A DNA stretch of 16,455 nucleotides from Acetobacteraceae bacterium (GTDB taxonomy: Bacteria > Pseudomonadota > Alphaproteobacteria > Acetobacterales > Acetobacteraceae), in assembly GCA_947476855.1 (NCBI GenBank), contig CANJSR010000048.1:1-16455 (forward strand), written 5' to 3'. The notes beneath the pieces are model-generated. The model was not told where the DNA came from. It saw only the letters and a list, made by a program, of their open reading frames with translations, and did not search any database. The position numbers were made by a program, and so were the translations under genes. The first letter of the stretch is position 1; each line of letters begins with the position of its first letter. This document shows positions 1 to 6,406 of the stretch, piece by piece.

Positions 1-1
1 C

Positions 2-700
2 GGGACCGGGATGACCATGGCGATCAGCATCCTCGCGGCGCTGCGCAAGCGCGACAAGACCGGCCAGGGCTTCCGGCTTCAGGTCGCGATGCAGGATGCC
101 ATGCTGCACTACATGCGGACCAACCTCTCCACCCAGGCCCGCACCGGCAAGCCCGTGGAGCGCAACGGTGGCAGCCCAGGCGGCAACAACGCACCGTCCG
201 GCCTGTATCCCTGCGCGCCCGGCGGCCCGAACGACTGGGTCTACATCATGACCAGCCGAGCAAACCCCGACCATTGGGTAAGGCTGTGCAAGGCGATGGG
301 ACGGGAGGAGATCATCGACGATCCCCGCTTCCGCACCCCCGCCGACCGCGCGAAGAACGAGGACGCGCTGAATGAGATCATCGGCGAATGGACCAAGGGC
401 CGCACCAAGCAGGAGGCGATGCGCCTGATCTCGGGCGTCAGCGTCCCGGCCGGCGCGGTCTTCGACACGATGGAACTGCAGAACGACCCGAACTTCGAGG
501 AACGGGGCATCATGCAGACCTTCGACCACCCGTCCCACGGCAAGTTCAAGATGCCGGCCTGGCCTGTCCAGGTCGATGGTCGCTCCCCCAAGCTCGCGCC
601 ATCGCCGATGCTGGGCCAGCACACCGCGGACGTGCTGACCGGCTGGCTGGGACTGAGCGCGACGGAGGTCGAGAAACTGAAGGGCGACGGGGTGGTGTAG
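2..700 (+). CDS. Family III (CaiB/BaiF) CoA transferase, formyl-CoA:oxalate CoA-transferase-like, C-terminal part
   Basis: The frame is open from the left edge, so the true start lies outside the window; the first in-frame ATG (base 11) is internal. The visible 233 residues begin with GTGMTMAISILAALRKRDKTG, matching the GDSGTGMH..GILAAL..KTGRG segment of Frc/YfdW from memory. The catalytic Asp of the family (Asp169 in Frc) belongs to this GD-GTG motif and would fall just before the first base. Further family signatures are VAMQDAMLHYMRTN, a Gly-rich loop (ERNGGSPGGNNAPSG), VPAGAVFDTMELQNDP and the C-terminal LGQHTADVLTGWLGLS. Such enzymes swap CoA between carboxylic acids through a covalent acyl-enzyme intermediate and are cytoplasmic interlocked dimers. 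The acceptor acid cannot be told from sequence. The gene ends 6 bases from the convergent lipoprotein gene. The family call is firm; oxalate as substrate is only a possibility. Confidence 0.9.
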   Translation, partial: GTGMTMAISILAALRKRDKTGQGFRLQVAMQDAMLHYMRTNLSTQARTGKPVERNGGSPGGNNAPSGLYPCAPGGPNDWVYIMTSRANPDHWVRLCKAMGREEIIDDPRFRTPADRAKNEDALNEIIGEWTKGRTKQEAMRLISGVSVPAGAVFDTMELQNDPNFEERGIMQTFDHPSHGKFKMPAWPVQVDGRSPKLAPSPMLGQHTADVLTGWLGLSATEVEKLKGDGVV

Positions 701-706
701 GGGGCA

Positions 707-1255
707 CTACCGCCCCGCCAGCGCCACCTGCACGGCGCCCGGGGTCGCGGCGAGCAACTCGTCCCGCGACCTTGGGCGCTCCGCATGGATGAACCCATGC
801 GCCGGATAAGCAGCGACGCCCATCGCAGAGGATGGCGGCCACCAGACGCGCACCTGGCTCCAGTCATTGCCGGGGGACACATCGATGACCGGCTGGTCCT
901 CGGTGACGCGGTGGCGCACCCAGTTGGCCTGCGTGACCAGGATTTCGCGTGACGAGATCACGTGGGACACCACGGACACATGCCCGCTATGGAGCCGGCT
1001 GTTCCGTGAGAACACCAGGACACTGCCCACCTTGGGCGTGTAGGACCGGCTGTAGCGTCCCTCGGCCTGCCACCACCAGTCCGCGGCGGCGCCCGAGAGC
1101 CTGACGCCGCTCAACGCGCGGGCAAACGGCACGCATTCCAGCCGGACCGAGCCGCCGACATAGTCCCCCACCCGGCCCGACCCGCCCGACGATCCGCCGC
1201 AGCCGGCCAGGAGCAGCGGGATCAGGAGCAACAGGCCGTGGCAGATGGGGCGCAT
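707..1255 (-). CDS. CHAP-domain lipoprotein (putative peptidoglycan amidase/endopeptidase)
   Basis: This is a 182-residue protein with a lipoprotein signal: a hydrophobic stretch at residues 8-16 and the lipobox LAGC, with Cys19 as the predicted lipidated residue, followed by a short Gly/Ser linker. The rest resembles a compact CHAP (NlpC/P60-like cysteine peptidase) domain. Cys41 in ECVPFAR is the likely nucleophile, His92 in SGHVSVV the base, and QANW (109-112) the region of the polar third residue. The pattern GSVLVF before the His motif and the tail VIDVSPGNDWSQVRVWW fit small alphaproteobacterial CHAP proteins. It probably sits in the periplasm, attached to a membrane, and cleaves peptide links in peptidoglycan; the exact bond is unknown. 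The start is fixed by the signal peptide. A strong inverted repeat lies 9 bases upstream. Confidence 0.8.
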   Translation of the reverse strand: MRPICHGLLLLIPLLLAGCGGSSGGSGRVGDYVGGSVRLECVPFARALSGVRLSGAAADWWWQAEGRYSRSYTPKVGSVLVFSRNSRLHSGHVSVVSHVISSREILVTQANWVRHRVTEDQPVIDVSPGNDWSQVRVWWPPSSAMGVAAYPAHGFIHAERPRSRDELLAATPGAVQVALAGR

Positions 1256-1263
1256 GGCTTTCC

Positions 1264-1300
1264 GATGCCAGAGGGGTTTGCACCCCTATTATCTGGCATC
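1264..1300 (-). repeat. Nested inverted repeat in the leader of the CHAP lipoprotein gene
   Basis: A perfect 9-base pair of arms (GATGCCAGA at 1264-1272 and TCTGGCATC at 1292-1300) encloses a second pair (AGGGGT at 1272-1277 and ACCCCT at 1282-1287) around a TTGC loop. Only the short ATTA stretch is left as a bulge on one side. It lies just upstream of the lipoprotein start codon at 1255 and downstream of the dehydrogenase stop at 1348. There is no T-run, so it is not a standard intrinsic terminator. It could be an mRNA leader hairpin controlling translation, or an operator. The role is inference. Confidence 0.5.
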
Positions 1301-1331
1301 GTGGCAGAATTATGCAACAACCCTCTGACGA

Positions 1332-1348
1332 AGGCCGATAATCGGCCT
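1332..1348 (-). terminator. Short palindrome at the stop codon of the dehydrogenase gene, possible hairpin terminator
   Basis: AGGCCGAT and ATCGGCCT form a perfect 8-base inverted repeat with a single central base; realistically it would fold as a 7-bp stem (AGGCCGA/TCGGCCT) with a 3-base loop. It touches the last base of the minus-strand stop codon (1348-1350). No U-tract follows on the minus strand, so factor-independent termination is uncertain; it may simply stabilise the 3' end. Confidence 0.35.
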
Positions 1349-2520
1349 CAGGCCGCCAGTACCAGGATCTCCCGGACCTCGGCCGGGGTCGGGATCGGCC
1401 GCGGGTTCCGGGGCACCCAGGGCGTGCCCATGGCCTGCTCCGAGATACGCGCGAAGTGCTCGGGACCCACCTTCACGGCCCCCAGGCTGCGCGGCATACC
1501 GAGGCCACCGATGAAGGCGTCGAGCGCGTCGCCGGCATCGCGGCCAGGCTCTCCCATCGCCTCCGCCACCATCGCCTGGCGGTCGGCGTTGGCTGATTTG
1601 TTCCACTTCATCACCGACGGCAGCATGATGCACGACGTATGCCCGTGCGGGATGTCGAACACGGCACCCAGGACATAGCCGATCCCATGGCTCGCCCCCA
1701 TCGGCACACCGCTGGCCAGCGGCCCCATCGAGAGCCAGGACCCAAGCTGGCAATCCATCCGCGCCGCGAGGTCCGTCGGGTCCTCCTTCACCCGCCGCAG
1801 CCCGCGCACCAGCAGCGCCAGCCCGCGCAGCGCCTGAGCATCGGCGTAGGGATGCGCTTCCAAGGAGCAGATGCCCTCCACGCAGTGATCCACGGCGCGG
1901 ATGCCGGTCGACAGGAACAGCCATTCCGGCGTGTGAACGGTGATCGCGGGGTCCAGGATCACGGCCTGGGGCATGATCTTCACATGCCGGAACAATTCCT
2001 TCACCCGGGTCCGTTCATCGGTGACCCCGGCGATCGCGCTGAACTCCCCGGCCGAGAGCGTCGTCGGCACGGTGATCTGGCGCACGGTCGGCGCGTTGCA
2101 GGGGGGCACGACCATCGCGCCATCCGGGCCCTTGACCGGGCGCAGCGCGTCCAGGGCCTCGGGCGTGCGGATGTCGTTTGCCAGGCAAAGCTGCACCGCC
2201 TTGGCCGCGTCGGTGATCGAGCCGCCACCGACCGTGACGATCAGGTCGGCCCCGGCCGCCCGCGCCATTTCGGCCGCCTCGATCACCGCCGAACGCGGAG
2301 TATGGGGCGGCATCCGGTCGAACACCGCGGCGCATTTATTGCCCAAAGCGGCCTGGATACGGGTGATCTCCTCTGTCTCCCGCCGCAACGTGCCGCTGAC
2401 CATCAGGAACACCCGTTCGGCACCGTGCCGAGTGGCGAGCTCCGCCACCGCCTGCGCGGCCGGCGTCCCCCAGATCACTTCCTCCATCAACCCGAAGGCG
2501 ACGCGGCCACTGTTTGTCAT
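1348..2520 (-). CDS. Iron-containing alcohol dehydrogenase / maleylacetate reductase family protein
   Basis: This is a 390-residue protein. I start it at the ATG at 2520 because AGGGAGAGGA lies just upstream and the homologous part begins at MTNSGRVAFG; the frame stays open to 2751 but that extension looks non-coding. The N-terminal dinucleotide fold carries VGGGSITDAAKA (97-108, cofactor diphosphate loop) and VPTTLSAGEFS (151-161). The C-terminal helical half carries the family metal-site region. His212, His278 and His292 (PHG) are in place, but the first ligand Asp of the FucO-type site is Arg208 (GIRAVDHCVE), and the usual fourth His of the GMAHPLG segment is Tyr282. That resembles the metal-independent maleylacetate reductase branch rather than true Fe-ADHs. 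It probably carries out NAD(P)H-linked reduction of a carbonyl or enone, possibly in aromatic or halo-organic catabolism. It is divergent from the TauD-type dioxygenase, with 142 bases between starts. Confidence 0.85.
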   Translation of the reverse strand: MTNSGRVAFGLMEEVIWGTPAAQAVAELATRHGAERVFLMVSGTLRRETEEITRIQAALGNKCAAVFDRMPPHTPRSAVIEAAEMARAAGADLIVTVGGGSITDAAKAVQLCLANDIRTPEALDALRPVKGPDGAMVVPPCNAPTVRQITVPTTLSAGEFSAIAGVTDERTRVKELFRHVKIMPQAVILDPAITVHTPEWLFLSTGIRAVDHCVEGICSLEAHPYADAQALRGLALLVRGLRRVKEDPTDLAARMDCQLGSWLSMGPLASGVPMGASHGIGYVLGAVFDIPHGHTSCIMLPSVMKWNKSANADRQAMVAEAMGEPGRDAGDALDAFIGGLGMPRSLGAVKVGPEHFARISEQAMGTPWVPRNPRPIPTPAEVREILVLAA

Positions 2521-2546
2521 GGTGATCCTCTCCCTGGAACATGATC

Positions 2547-2571
2547 GGCCTGCGCAAAAACCCCACAGGCC
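2547..2571. repeat. Inverted repeat in the dehydrogenase/dioxygenase divergent region
   Basis: GGCCTG (2547-2552) and CAGGCC (2566-2571) form 6-base arms 13 bases apart, just ahead of the ribosome-binding site of the minus-strand dehydrogenase gene. The arm spacing would suit a dimeric regulator, but no regulator gene is visible in the window. A chance match cannot be excluded in GC-rich DNA. Confidence 0.25.
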
Positions 2572-2606
2572 CGCTTTGAACCCACCATAACCCGGACCGC
2601 TCGGCA

Positions 2607-2636
2607 TGGACCAGCGGGCGGGAACCGCCCTACAGT
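2607..2636 (+). promoter_or_regulatory. Possible sigma-70-type promoter with an operator-like palindrome in its spacer, ahead of the dioxygenase gene
   Basis: A weak -35-like TGGACC (2607-2612) and a -10-like TACAGT (2631-2636) are 18 bases apart. The spacer contains a perfect inverted repeat, GGGCGG-GAA-CCGCCC (2616-2630). A spacer palindrome is a typical place for a repressor or a MerR-like activator to bind. The palindrome is directly visible; the promoter reading is inference from weak consensus matches. Confidence 0.3.
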
Positions 2637-2662
2637 CGAATGTCACAGACAGGGAGGACGCG

Positions 2663-3574
2663 ATGCTGACGATCCAGCCCAATGATGGCCCGCTCGGGGC
2701 CACGATCACCGGCGTCGACCTCGGCGCCAACCCCTCCGACGCCGACTTCACCCAAATCCTCCACGCGCTCGGTCGCTACGGCGTGCTACGGTTCCCCGAC
2801 CAGAATTTCGAGCGTGATGCCCTGCTGCGCCTGTCCCTGCGCTTCGGCGACATCCAGGGGCCGCACGCTTCCACCCCCGCAGCCGCCCGCAGCACCTATG
2901 AGACGGTCGGCACCCTGTCGAACCTGAAGGAGAACGGGAAATACATCGGCCTGCCGGACGCCGGTCAGGACTGGCACACGGACCTGTCCTACAATGACGT
3001 GATCGGCTTCGTGAACGTCCTGCATGGCCTGCGAATCCCCCGCCGGGACGGCCAGCCATTGGGCGGCACCGAATTCTCGAACATGCACATGGCGTATGAG
3101 GCTCTGCCGACCGACATGCGCGAGAGCCTCGCCGACGCCACCGTGACCCATGACTACGACAAGCTCTGGGAACACATGCGCCTGAACAAGGGCAGTTCCC
3201 GCCCGCCCTTGACCGAGGAGCAGAAGCGCCTGCGTCCGCCGGTCACGCATCCGCTGTTCCTGACCCACCCGATCACCGGGCGGAAGGTGCTTTACGCGAA
3301 TCCCGGCTACGCGACCCGGATCAACGAATTGCCGCCCGAGGAAAGCGACCGGATGCTGTCCTTCCTGTTCGCCCACCAGCTTCAGGAACGCTTCCGCTAC
3401 ACCCATCGCTGGACCGAGAACGACGTGCTGATCTGGGATCATATCGGCACGATCCACCGCGCGATCGCCGATTACCGCCCCGATGAGATCAGGCTGATGC
3501 GCCGTTGCCAGGTGATGGCGAGCAAGGTCTTCGATCCGGCCTATACACAGGCCGTGCGGGAACTGGCGGCGTAG
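2663..3574 (+). CDS. TauD/TfdA-family 2-oxoglutarate-dependent dioxygenase
   Basis: This is a 303-residue protein. I chose the ATG at 2663 because GGGAGGA sits 5-10 bases upstream and the fold begins there (MLTIQPNDGPLGATITGVDLG); an in-frame ATG at 2606 lacks a ribosome-binding site. The Fe(II) facial triad is visible: His105 and Asp107 (DWHTDLSY) and His275 (GTIHRAI). Arg287 and Arg291 (DEIRLMRR) fit the 2-oxoglutarate and substrate carboxylate/sulfonate-binding arginines that follow the distal His in TauD (Arg266, Arg270). The family hydroxylates small acids or sulfonates, often releasing an aldehyde, with 2-oxoglutarate, O2 and Fe(II) in the cytoplasm. The substrate is not determined; there are no sulfonate ABC transporter genes beside it, so taurine is not supported. 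Its stop is 1 base from the end of the convergent cysteine-rich gene. Confidence 0.9.
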   Translation: MLTIQPNDGPLGATITGVDLGANPSDADFTQILHALGRYGVLRFPDQNFERDALLRLSLRFGDIQGPHASTPAAARSTYETVGTLSNLKENGKYIGLPDAGQDWHTDLSYNDVIGFVNVLHGLRIPRRDGQPLGGTEFSNMHMAYEALPTDMRESLADATVTHDYDKLWEHMRLNKGSSRPPLTEEQKRLRPPVTHPLFLTHPITGRKVLYANPGYATRINELPPEESDRMLSFLFAHQLQERFRYTHRWTENDVLIWDHIGTIHRAIADYRPDEIRLMRRCQVMASKVFDPAYTQAVRELAA

Positions 3575-3575
3575 C

Positions 3576-4346
3576 CTACCGCGCCGGTTCCCCGATCGGC
3601 GGCACCTGGTCGGTCATGCCGGCCAGGACCTCCGCCACATGACGCGCCTGCACCCGATGCCCTTCGCGCGACAGCCGCCCGGCGATGTTCAGCAGGCAGC
3701 CCATATCCCCCGCCAGCACGGTGGAGGCGCCGGTCGCGGCGATGTCCTTGGTCTTGTCGGACACCATGCGGACGGAGATTTCGGGGTATTTCACGCAGAA
3801 CGTGCCGCCGAAGCCGCAGCAGATTTCCGGCTCCGCCATCTCAACCACCGGGGCGCCCACGGACGCCAGCAGCGCGCGCGGCTGCGCCTTGACGCCAAGC
3901 TCGCGCAGGCCGGAGCAACTGTCGTGATAGGTCACCGATCCGCCCAGATGGCGGGCGCGCAGTGCGCTTACGCCCATGACATCGGTCAGGAAGCTGACAA
4001 GCTCATGCGTCCGTTCGGCAACCGCATCGGCCCGCGCCCGCAGGTTCGGGTCGTTGTCGAACAGATGCGGCACGTGGTGGCGCAGCATCCCGCCGCAGGA
4101 CCCGGACGGCACGACGACATAGTCGTAGCCCGAGAACGCATCGATGAACTGGATCGCCATGTCGCGGGCGGTCTCCCTGTCCCCGCTGTTGTAGGCCGGC
4201 TGGCCGCAGCAGGTCTGGGCGCGGGGAACCTCCACCTGGCAGCCGGCTTCCTCCAGCAGGCGGATCGCGGCGAACCCGACGGTCGGGCGGTACATATCCA
4301 CCAGGCAGGTCACATACAACGCGACCCGAGGCTTGCCAGACACCAT
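3576..4346 (-). CDS. LutA/GlcF-type cysteine-rich (CCG-domain) protein, putative Fe-S oxidoreductase subunit
   Basis: This is a 256-residue protein built of two cysteine-rich (CCG) repeats. The first has Cys14, Cys46-Cys47-Gly48 (QTCCGQP) and Cys84 (SGSCGGM). The second has Cys144 (HDSCSGLRELG), Cys176-Cys177-Gly178 (EICCGFGGTFC) and Cys217. The order and length fit LutA/YkgE, the CCG subunit of the LutABC L-lactate oxidation complex, and the C-terminal half of GlcF/GlpC. In relatives these cysteines bind Fe-S clusters and pass electrons from a 2-hydroxyacid dehydrogenase. No LutB (ferredoxin-type) or LutC (LUD) gene is adjacent: the next gene upstream is the unrelated Tim44-like gene. It must therefore act with partners encoded elsewhere, or has another function. 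The ribosome-binding site before the ATG is weak. Confidence 0.85.
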   Translation of the reverse strand: MVSGKPRVALYVTCLVDMYRPTVGFAAIRLLEEAGCQVEVPRAQTCCGQPAYNSGDRETARDMAIQFIDAFSGYDYVVVPSGSCGGMLRHHVPHLFDNDPNLRARADAVAERTHELVSFLTDVMGVSALRARHLGGSVTYHDSCSGLRELGVKAQPRALLASVGAPVVEMAEPEICCGFGGTFCVKYPEISVRMVSDKTKDIAATGASTVLAGDMGCLLNIAGRLSREGHRVQARHVAEVLAGMTDQVPPIGEPAR

Positions 4347-4379
4347 GCGTACGCCCGTCTTATCGTGAGGGAAAAAGGA

Positions 4380-5054
4380 TCAGGCGCTGCGCGCCGCGAC
4401 CAGACGCCAAGTCGGGTCGGGCTGCGCCAGGTCACGCTCGAACGACCAAAGGTCGCTGATCTCGGTCACCGCCTCGGCCCCGGCAATAGGGTTGCCGTTC
4501 TTGTCGTTGGTCAGGTTCACCTGGTCGGACACGATCAGCACCGTAACGGTCGCGACCGAGCCCACCAGTTCCGCGGCGTTGATCGCGGTCGACTGGATCG
4601 AGCGGATTTCGCTGATCTGGGTCTGGCCCTCGGTTTCCCGCGCCGCGATCACCTGCTCGAACGCCGCGTAGGTATCGTCGGCCAGAAGCGCGCGCAGGTT
4701 GGTCCGGTCGCCGGCGGCGAAGGCCGTCACGATGATGCGGAACGCCTGTTCGGCGCCGCGCAGGAAACCGGTCGGATCGAAACTCGGGTCCACGCCCTTC
4801 ATCCGCGTCAGCGTCAGGCCGATCGGAGAAGTCGGGTCCGGAACATTGCGTGCCACGGGCTCAGCCGCTGGCTGGGGCGGCCCATCGACGACCGGCGCAC
4901 CCACGGGACGGCCCTGCGGTGGCGTGTAGGCCTGCTGCGGCGGACGCTCGAATCCCGTACGGCGGCCCAGGATGCTCCGCAGCCGCAGGACCAGGAACGC
5001 GGCGATCATGCCGAAAAGGATCAGGTCGATCGGAAAACTGCCGCTGACACCCAT
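4380..5054 (-). CDS. Tim44-like domain membrane protein (TimA-like)
   Basis: This is a 224-residue protein from the ATG at 5054. A GTG at 5060 is two codons upstream, but GGAGG at 5061-5065 abuts it directly and lies 6 bases from the ATG, so the ATG is the better start. Residues about 8-23 form one transmembrane helix (FPIDLILFGMIAAFLVLRL), a Pro/Gln-rich linker covers about 37-75, and the rest is a Tim44-like alpha/beta domain (FDPTGFLRGAEQAFRIIVTAFAAGD through the C-terminal TWRLVAAR). Tim44 anchors the mitochondrial import motor; alphaproteobacterial relatives such as Caulobacter TimA are inner-membrane proteins whose bacterial role is not settled. It neighbours secB and the coaE/dnaQ cluster, a grouping I recall from other alphaproteobacteria. 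Confidence 0.85.
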   Translation of the reverse strand: MGVSGSFPIDLILFGMIAAFLVLRLRSILGRRTGFERPPQQAYTPPQGRPVGAPVVDGPPQPAAEPVARNVPDPTSPIGLTLTRMKGVDPSFDPTGFLRGAEQAFRIIVTAFAAGDRTNLRALLADDTYAAFEQVIAARETEGQTQISEIRSIQSTAINAAELVGSVATVTVLIVSDQVNLTNDKNGNPIAGAEAVTEISDLWSFERDLAQPDPTWRLVAARSA

Positions 5055-5075
5055 GGTCACCCTCCATCTCTGTCA

Positions 5076-5104
5076 CAGATAGGGGCGATCGACCGTCGTG
5101 ACAA
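5076..5104 (-). promoter_or_regulatory. Probable sigma-70 promoter of the Tim44-like gene
   Basis: On the minus strand TTGTCA (bases 5104-5099) matches the -35 consensus at 5 of 6 positions. It is followed after exactly 17 bases by TATCTG (5081-5076), a partial -10. Transcription would begin near 5069, leaving a short leader that holds GGAGG (5065-5061) and the ATG at 5054. The match was found by eye and is untested. Confidence 0.45.
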
Positions 5105-5164
5105 ACGAATCCAGCCCGAAACCCGGGGATTGCCGATGAAATTCCGCCCATGTAAGGGCACTGC

Positions 5165-5719
5165 ATGATCCTGTTGCGCCACGGCCAGAGCGAATTCAAC
5201 CTCCATTTCTCGGTCACCCGCCGCGATCCCGGCATCATCGACCCGCGCCTGACGCCGCTGGGCCACCAGCAGGCCGAGGAAGCGGCGCGCGCGCTCGCCG
5301 ATGCGGGAATCGAGCGGATCATCACATCGCCTTATACCCGCGCGTTGCAGACCGTGGCGCCCATCGCCCGTGCGCTGGGCGTGCCCGTGCTGATCAACCC
5401 GATCGTGCGGGAACGTTACGCCTTCGCCTGCGATGTCGGTACCGCGCGCGACATTCTGGAACGCGACTGGCCGGACCATGATTTCTCCGGGATCGACGAA
5501 ATCTGGTGGCCGCCGATCGAGGAACCCGTCGAGTCGATCGAAGGCCGAGCCGCCCTGTTCCGCGCGGAGATGGCGGCTGCGACCGACTGGTCGAATACGC
5601 TGGTGGTCAGCCATTGGGGCTTCATCCTGGCCGCGACCGGCCAGAGCGTGACGAATGGGCAATGGCTGCGCTGCGACCCCACCTTGCCACCGCCCGAAAA
5701 GCCCGCTCCTGTCACATAA
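5165..5719 (+). CDS. Histidine phosphatase family protein (phosphoglycerate-mutase-like)
   Basis: This 184-residue protein begins with the catalytic RHG motif (MILLRHGQSEFN; His6 is the phosphorylated nucleophile, Arg5 binds phosphate). Arg59 (SPYTRALQT), the acidic residue Glu83 (VRER) and His150 (VVSHWGFI) complete the usual four-residue phosphate pocket. AAGGG about 7 bases upstream supports the ATG at 5165. This superfamily branch contains small cytoplasmic phosphatases for sugar phosphates, nucleotides or phosphoproteins, and the residues seen do not define the substrate. It is co-directional with secB (104 bases apart) and divergent from the Tim44-like gene. An inverted repeat spans its stop codon. 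Confidence 0.88.
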   Translation: MILLRHGQSEFNLHFSVTRRDPGIIDPRLTPLGHQQAEEAARALADAGIERIITSPYTRALQTVAPIARALGVPVLINPIVRERYAFACDVGTARDILERDWPDHDFSGIDEIWWPPIEEPVESIEGRAALFRAEMAAATDWSNTLVVSHWGFILAATGQSVTNGQWLRCDPTLPPPEKPAPVT

Positions 5720-5727
5720 CGTGACAG
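5709..5727 (+). repeat. Inverted repeat spanning the stop codon of the histidine phosphatase gene
   Basis: CTGTCAC (5709-5715) and GTGACAG (5721-5727) are perfect 7-base arms around ATAAC, and the TAA stop lies in the loop. No U-tract follows. It could be an attenuating hairpin or an operator for the downstream secB gene. The TGTCAC half-site also occurs at 2641 and 5071. Confidence 0.45.
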
Positions 5728-5783
5728 TCCCAGCGTTCCGGATGGTATCCAGCCCGCAAGCGTGCTACCGGGCCGCGCATCAA

Positions 5784-5803
5784 GGCGGCTTTCCGGTGCC
5801 GCC
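5784..5803 (+). repeat. Small inverted repeat in the secB leader
   Basis: GGCGGC (5784-5789) and GCCGCC (5798-5803) can form a 6-bp stem with an 8-base loop, ending 20 bases before the secB start and just ahead of its GGAGA ribosome-binding site. It may be a leader hairpin. In GC-rich DNA this could be chance. Confidence 0.25.
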
Positions 5804-5823
5804 GCACCCAGACGGAGACCGTA

Positions 5824-6369
5824 ATGTCCCAGACCACCACCCCCACGCCGCAACCCGGTGGCGCGGCCCCGGCTCAGCCGCTGGTCGTCAACATCCAGTA
5901 TGTGAAGGACCTTTCGTTCGAGGTTCCGGGTGCGCCGCAGATCTACGCGCAGATGAAGGCCCAGCCGCAGGTCAACATCAATCTGGACGTGCAGGCCCGC
6001 CGCATCCAGGACGGCCAGAACGTGTTCGAGGTCGCGATCGTGATCCGCGCCGAGGCGCATGACACCTCCCCCGGTGCCAACGGCCAGGCCGCGCCGATCC
6101 CGCCGACGGTGTTCGTGGCCGAACTGACCTATGCCGGCGTGTTCACTCTGTCCGGCCTGCCCGACAACGCGATCGAGCCGGTTCTGCTGGTGGAATGCCC
6201 GCGCGTGCTGTTCCCCTTCGCCCGCAACATCCTGGCGGACGTGACCCGCGACGGCGGCTTCCCGCCGGTTCTGCTGCAGCCGATCGACTTCGTGGCGCTG
6301 TGGCAGCAGCGCCGTGGCCAGGGTGCGGCCGGCGTCGCGCCGGCTACGCCGGGTGTGACCCAGGCCTGA
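5824..6369 (+). CDS. secB: Protein-export chaperone SecB
   Basis: This is a 181-residue protein with the SecB core: LVVNIQYVKDLSFEVPGAP (20-38), FEVAIVIRAEA (68-78), ELTYAGVFTLSGLP (100-113), ECPRVLFPFARNILADVTRDGGFPPVLLQPIDF (124-156). These are near-signature for alphaproteobacterial SecB. SecB forms a cytoplasmic tetramer that keeps precursor proteins unfolded and hands them to SecA. The N-terminal 18 residues are Thr/Pro/Ala-rich, and a Pro/Gly-rich insertion (about 81-94) separates the two strands before TVFVAELTYAGVF, longer than in E. coli SecB. The C-terminal tail after residue 163 is Gly/Ala-rich. GGAGA is present upstream. It converges on dnaQ with a hairpin between them. Confidence 0.97.
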   Translation: MSQTTTPTPQPGGAAPAQPLVVNIQYVKDLSFEVPGAPQIYAQMKAQPQVNINLDVQARRIQDGQNVFEVAIVIRAEAHDTSPGANGQAAPIPPTVFVAELTYAGVFTLSGLPDNAIEPVLLVECPRVLFPFARNILADVTRDGGFPPVLLQPIDFVALWQQRRGQGAAGVAPATPGVTQA

Positions 6370-6378
6370 GGCCGCCAG

Positions 6379-6401
6379 GGGGGGAGGTCATACTTCCCCC
6401 C
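6379..6401. terminator. GC-rich hairpin between convergent secB and dnaQ
   Basis: A 9-base arm (6379-6387, GGGGGGAGG) pairs with 6393-6401 (CTTCCCCCC), with one G-U pair, around the loop TCATA. It lies between the two convergent stop codons (6369 and 6407), where a bidirectional terminator is expected. Neither strand has a clear U-tract after the stem. Confidence 0.5.
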
Positions 6402-6406
6402 AAAGC

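Noticed and set aside
2521..2751. 77-residue N-terminal extension of the dehydrogenase frame
   Set aside because: It reads through the divergent promoter region, lacks a ribosome-binding site, and the family fold starts at MTNSGRVAFG, which is preceded by AGGGAGAGGA.
2663..3574. Calling the dioxygenase taurine dioxygenase (tauD) proper
   Set aside because: The triad and arginines show the family only; the protein is longer than TauD and there are no tauABC transporter genes next to it.
3639..5168. 509-codon plus-strand open frame opposite the CCG protein and Tim44-like genes
   Set aside because: It is antisense to two well-supported genes; no motif is recognisable.
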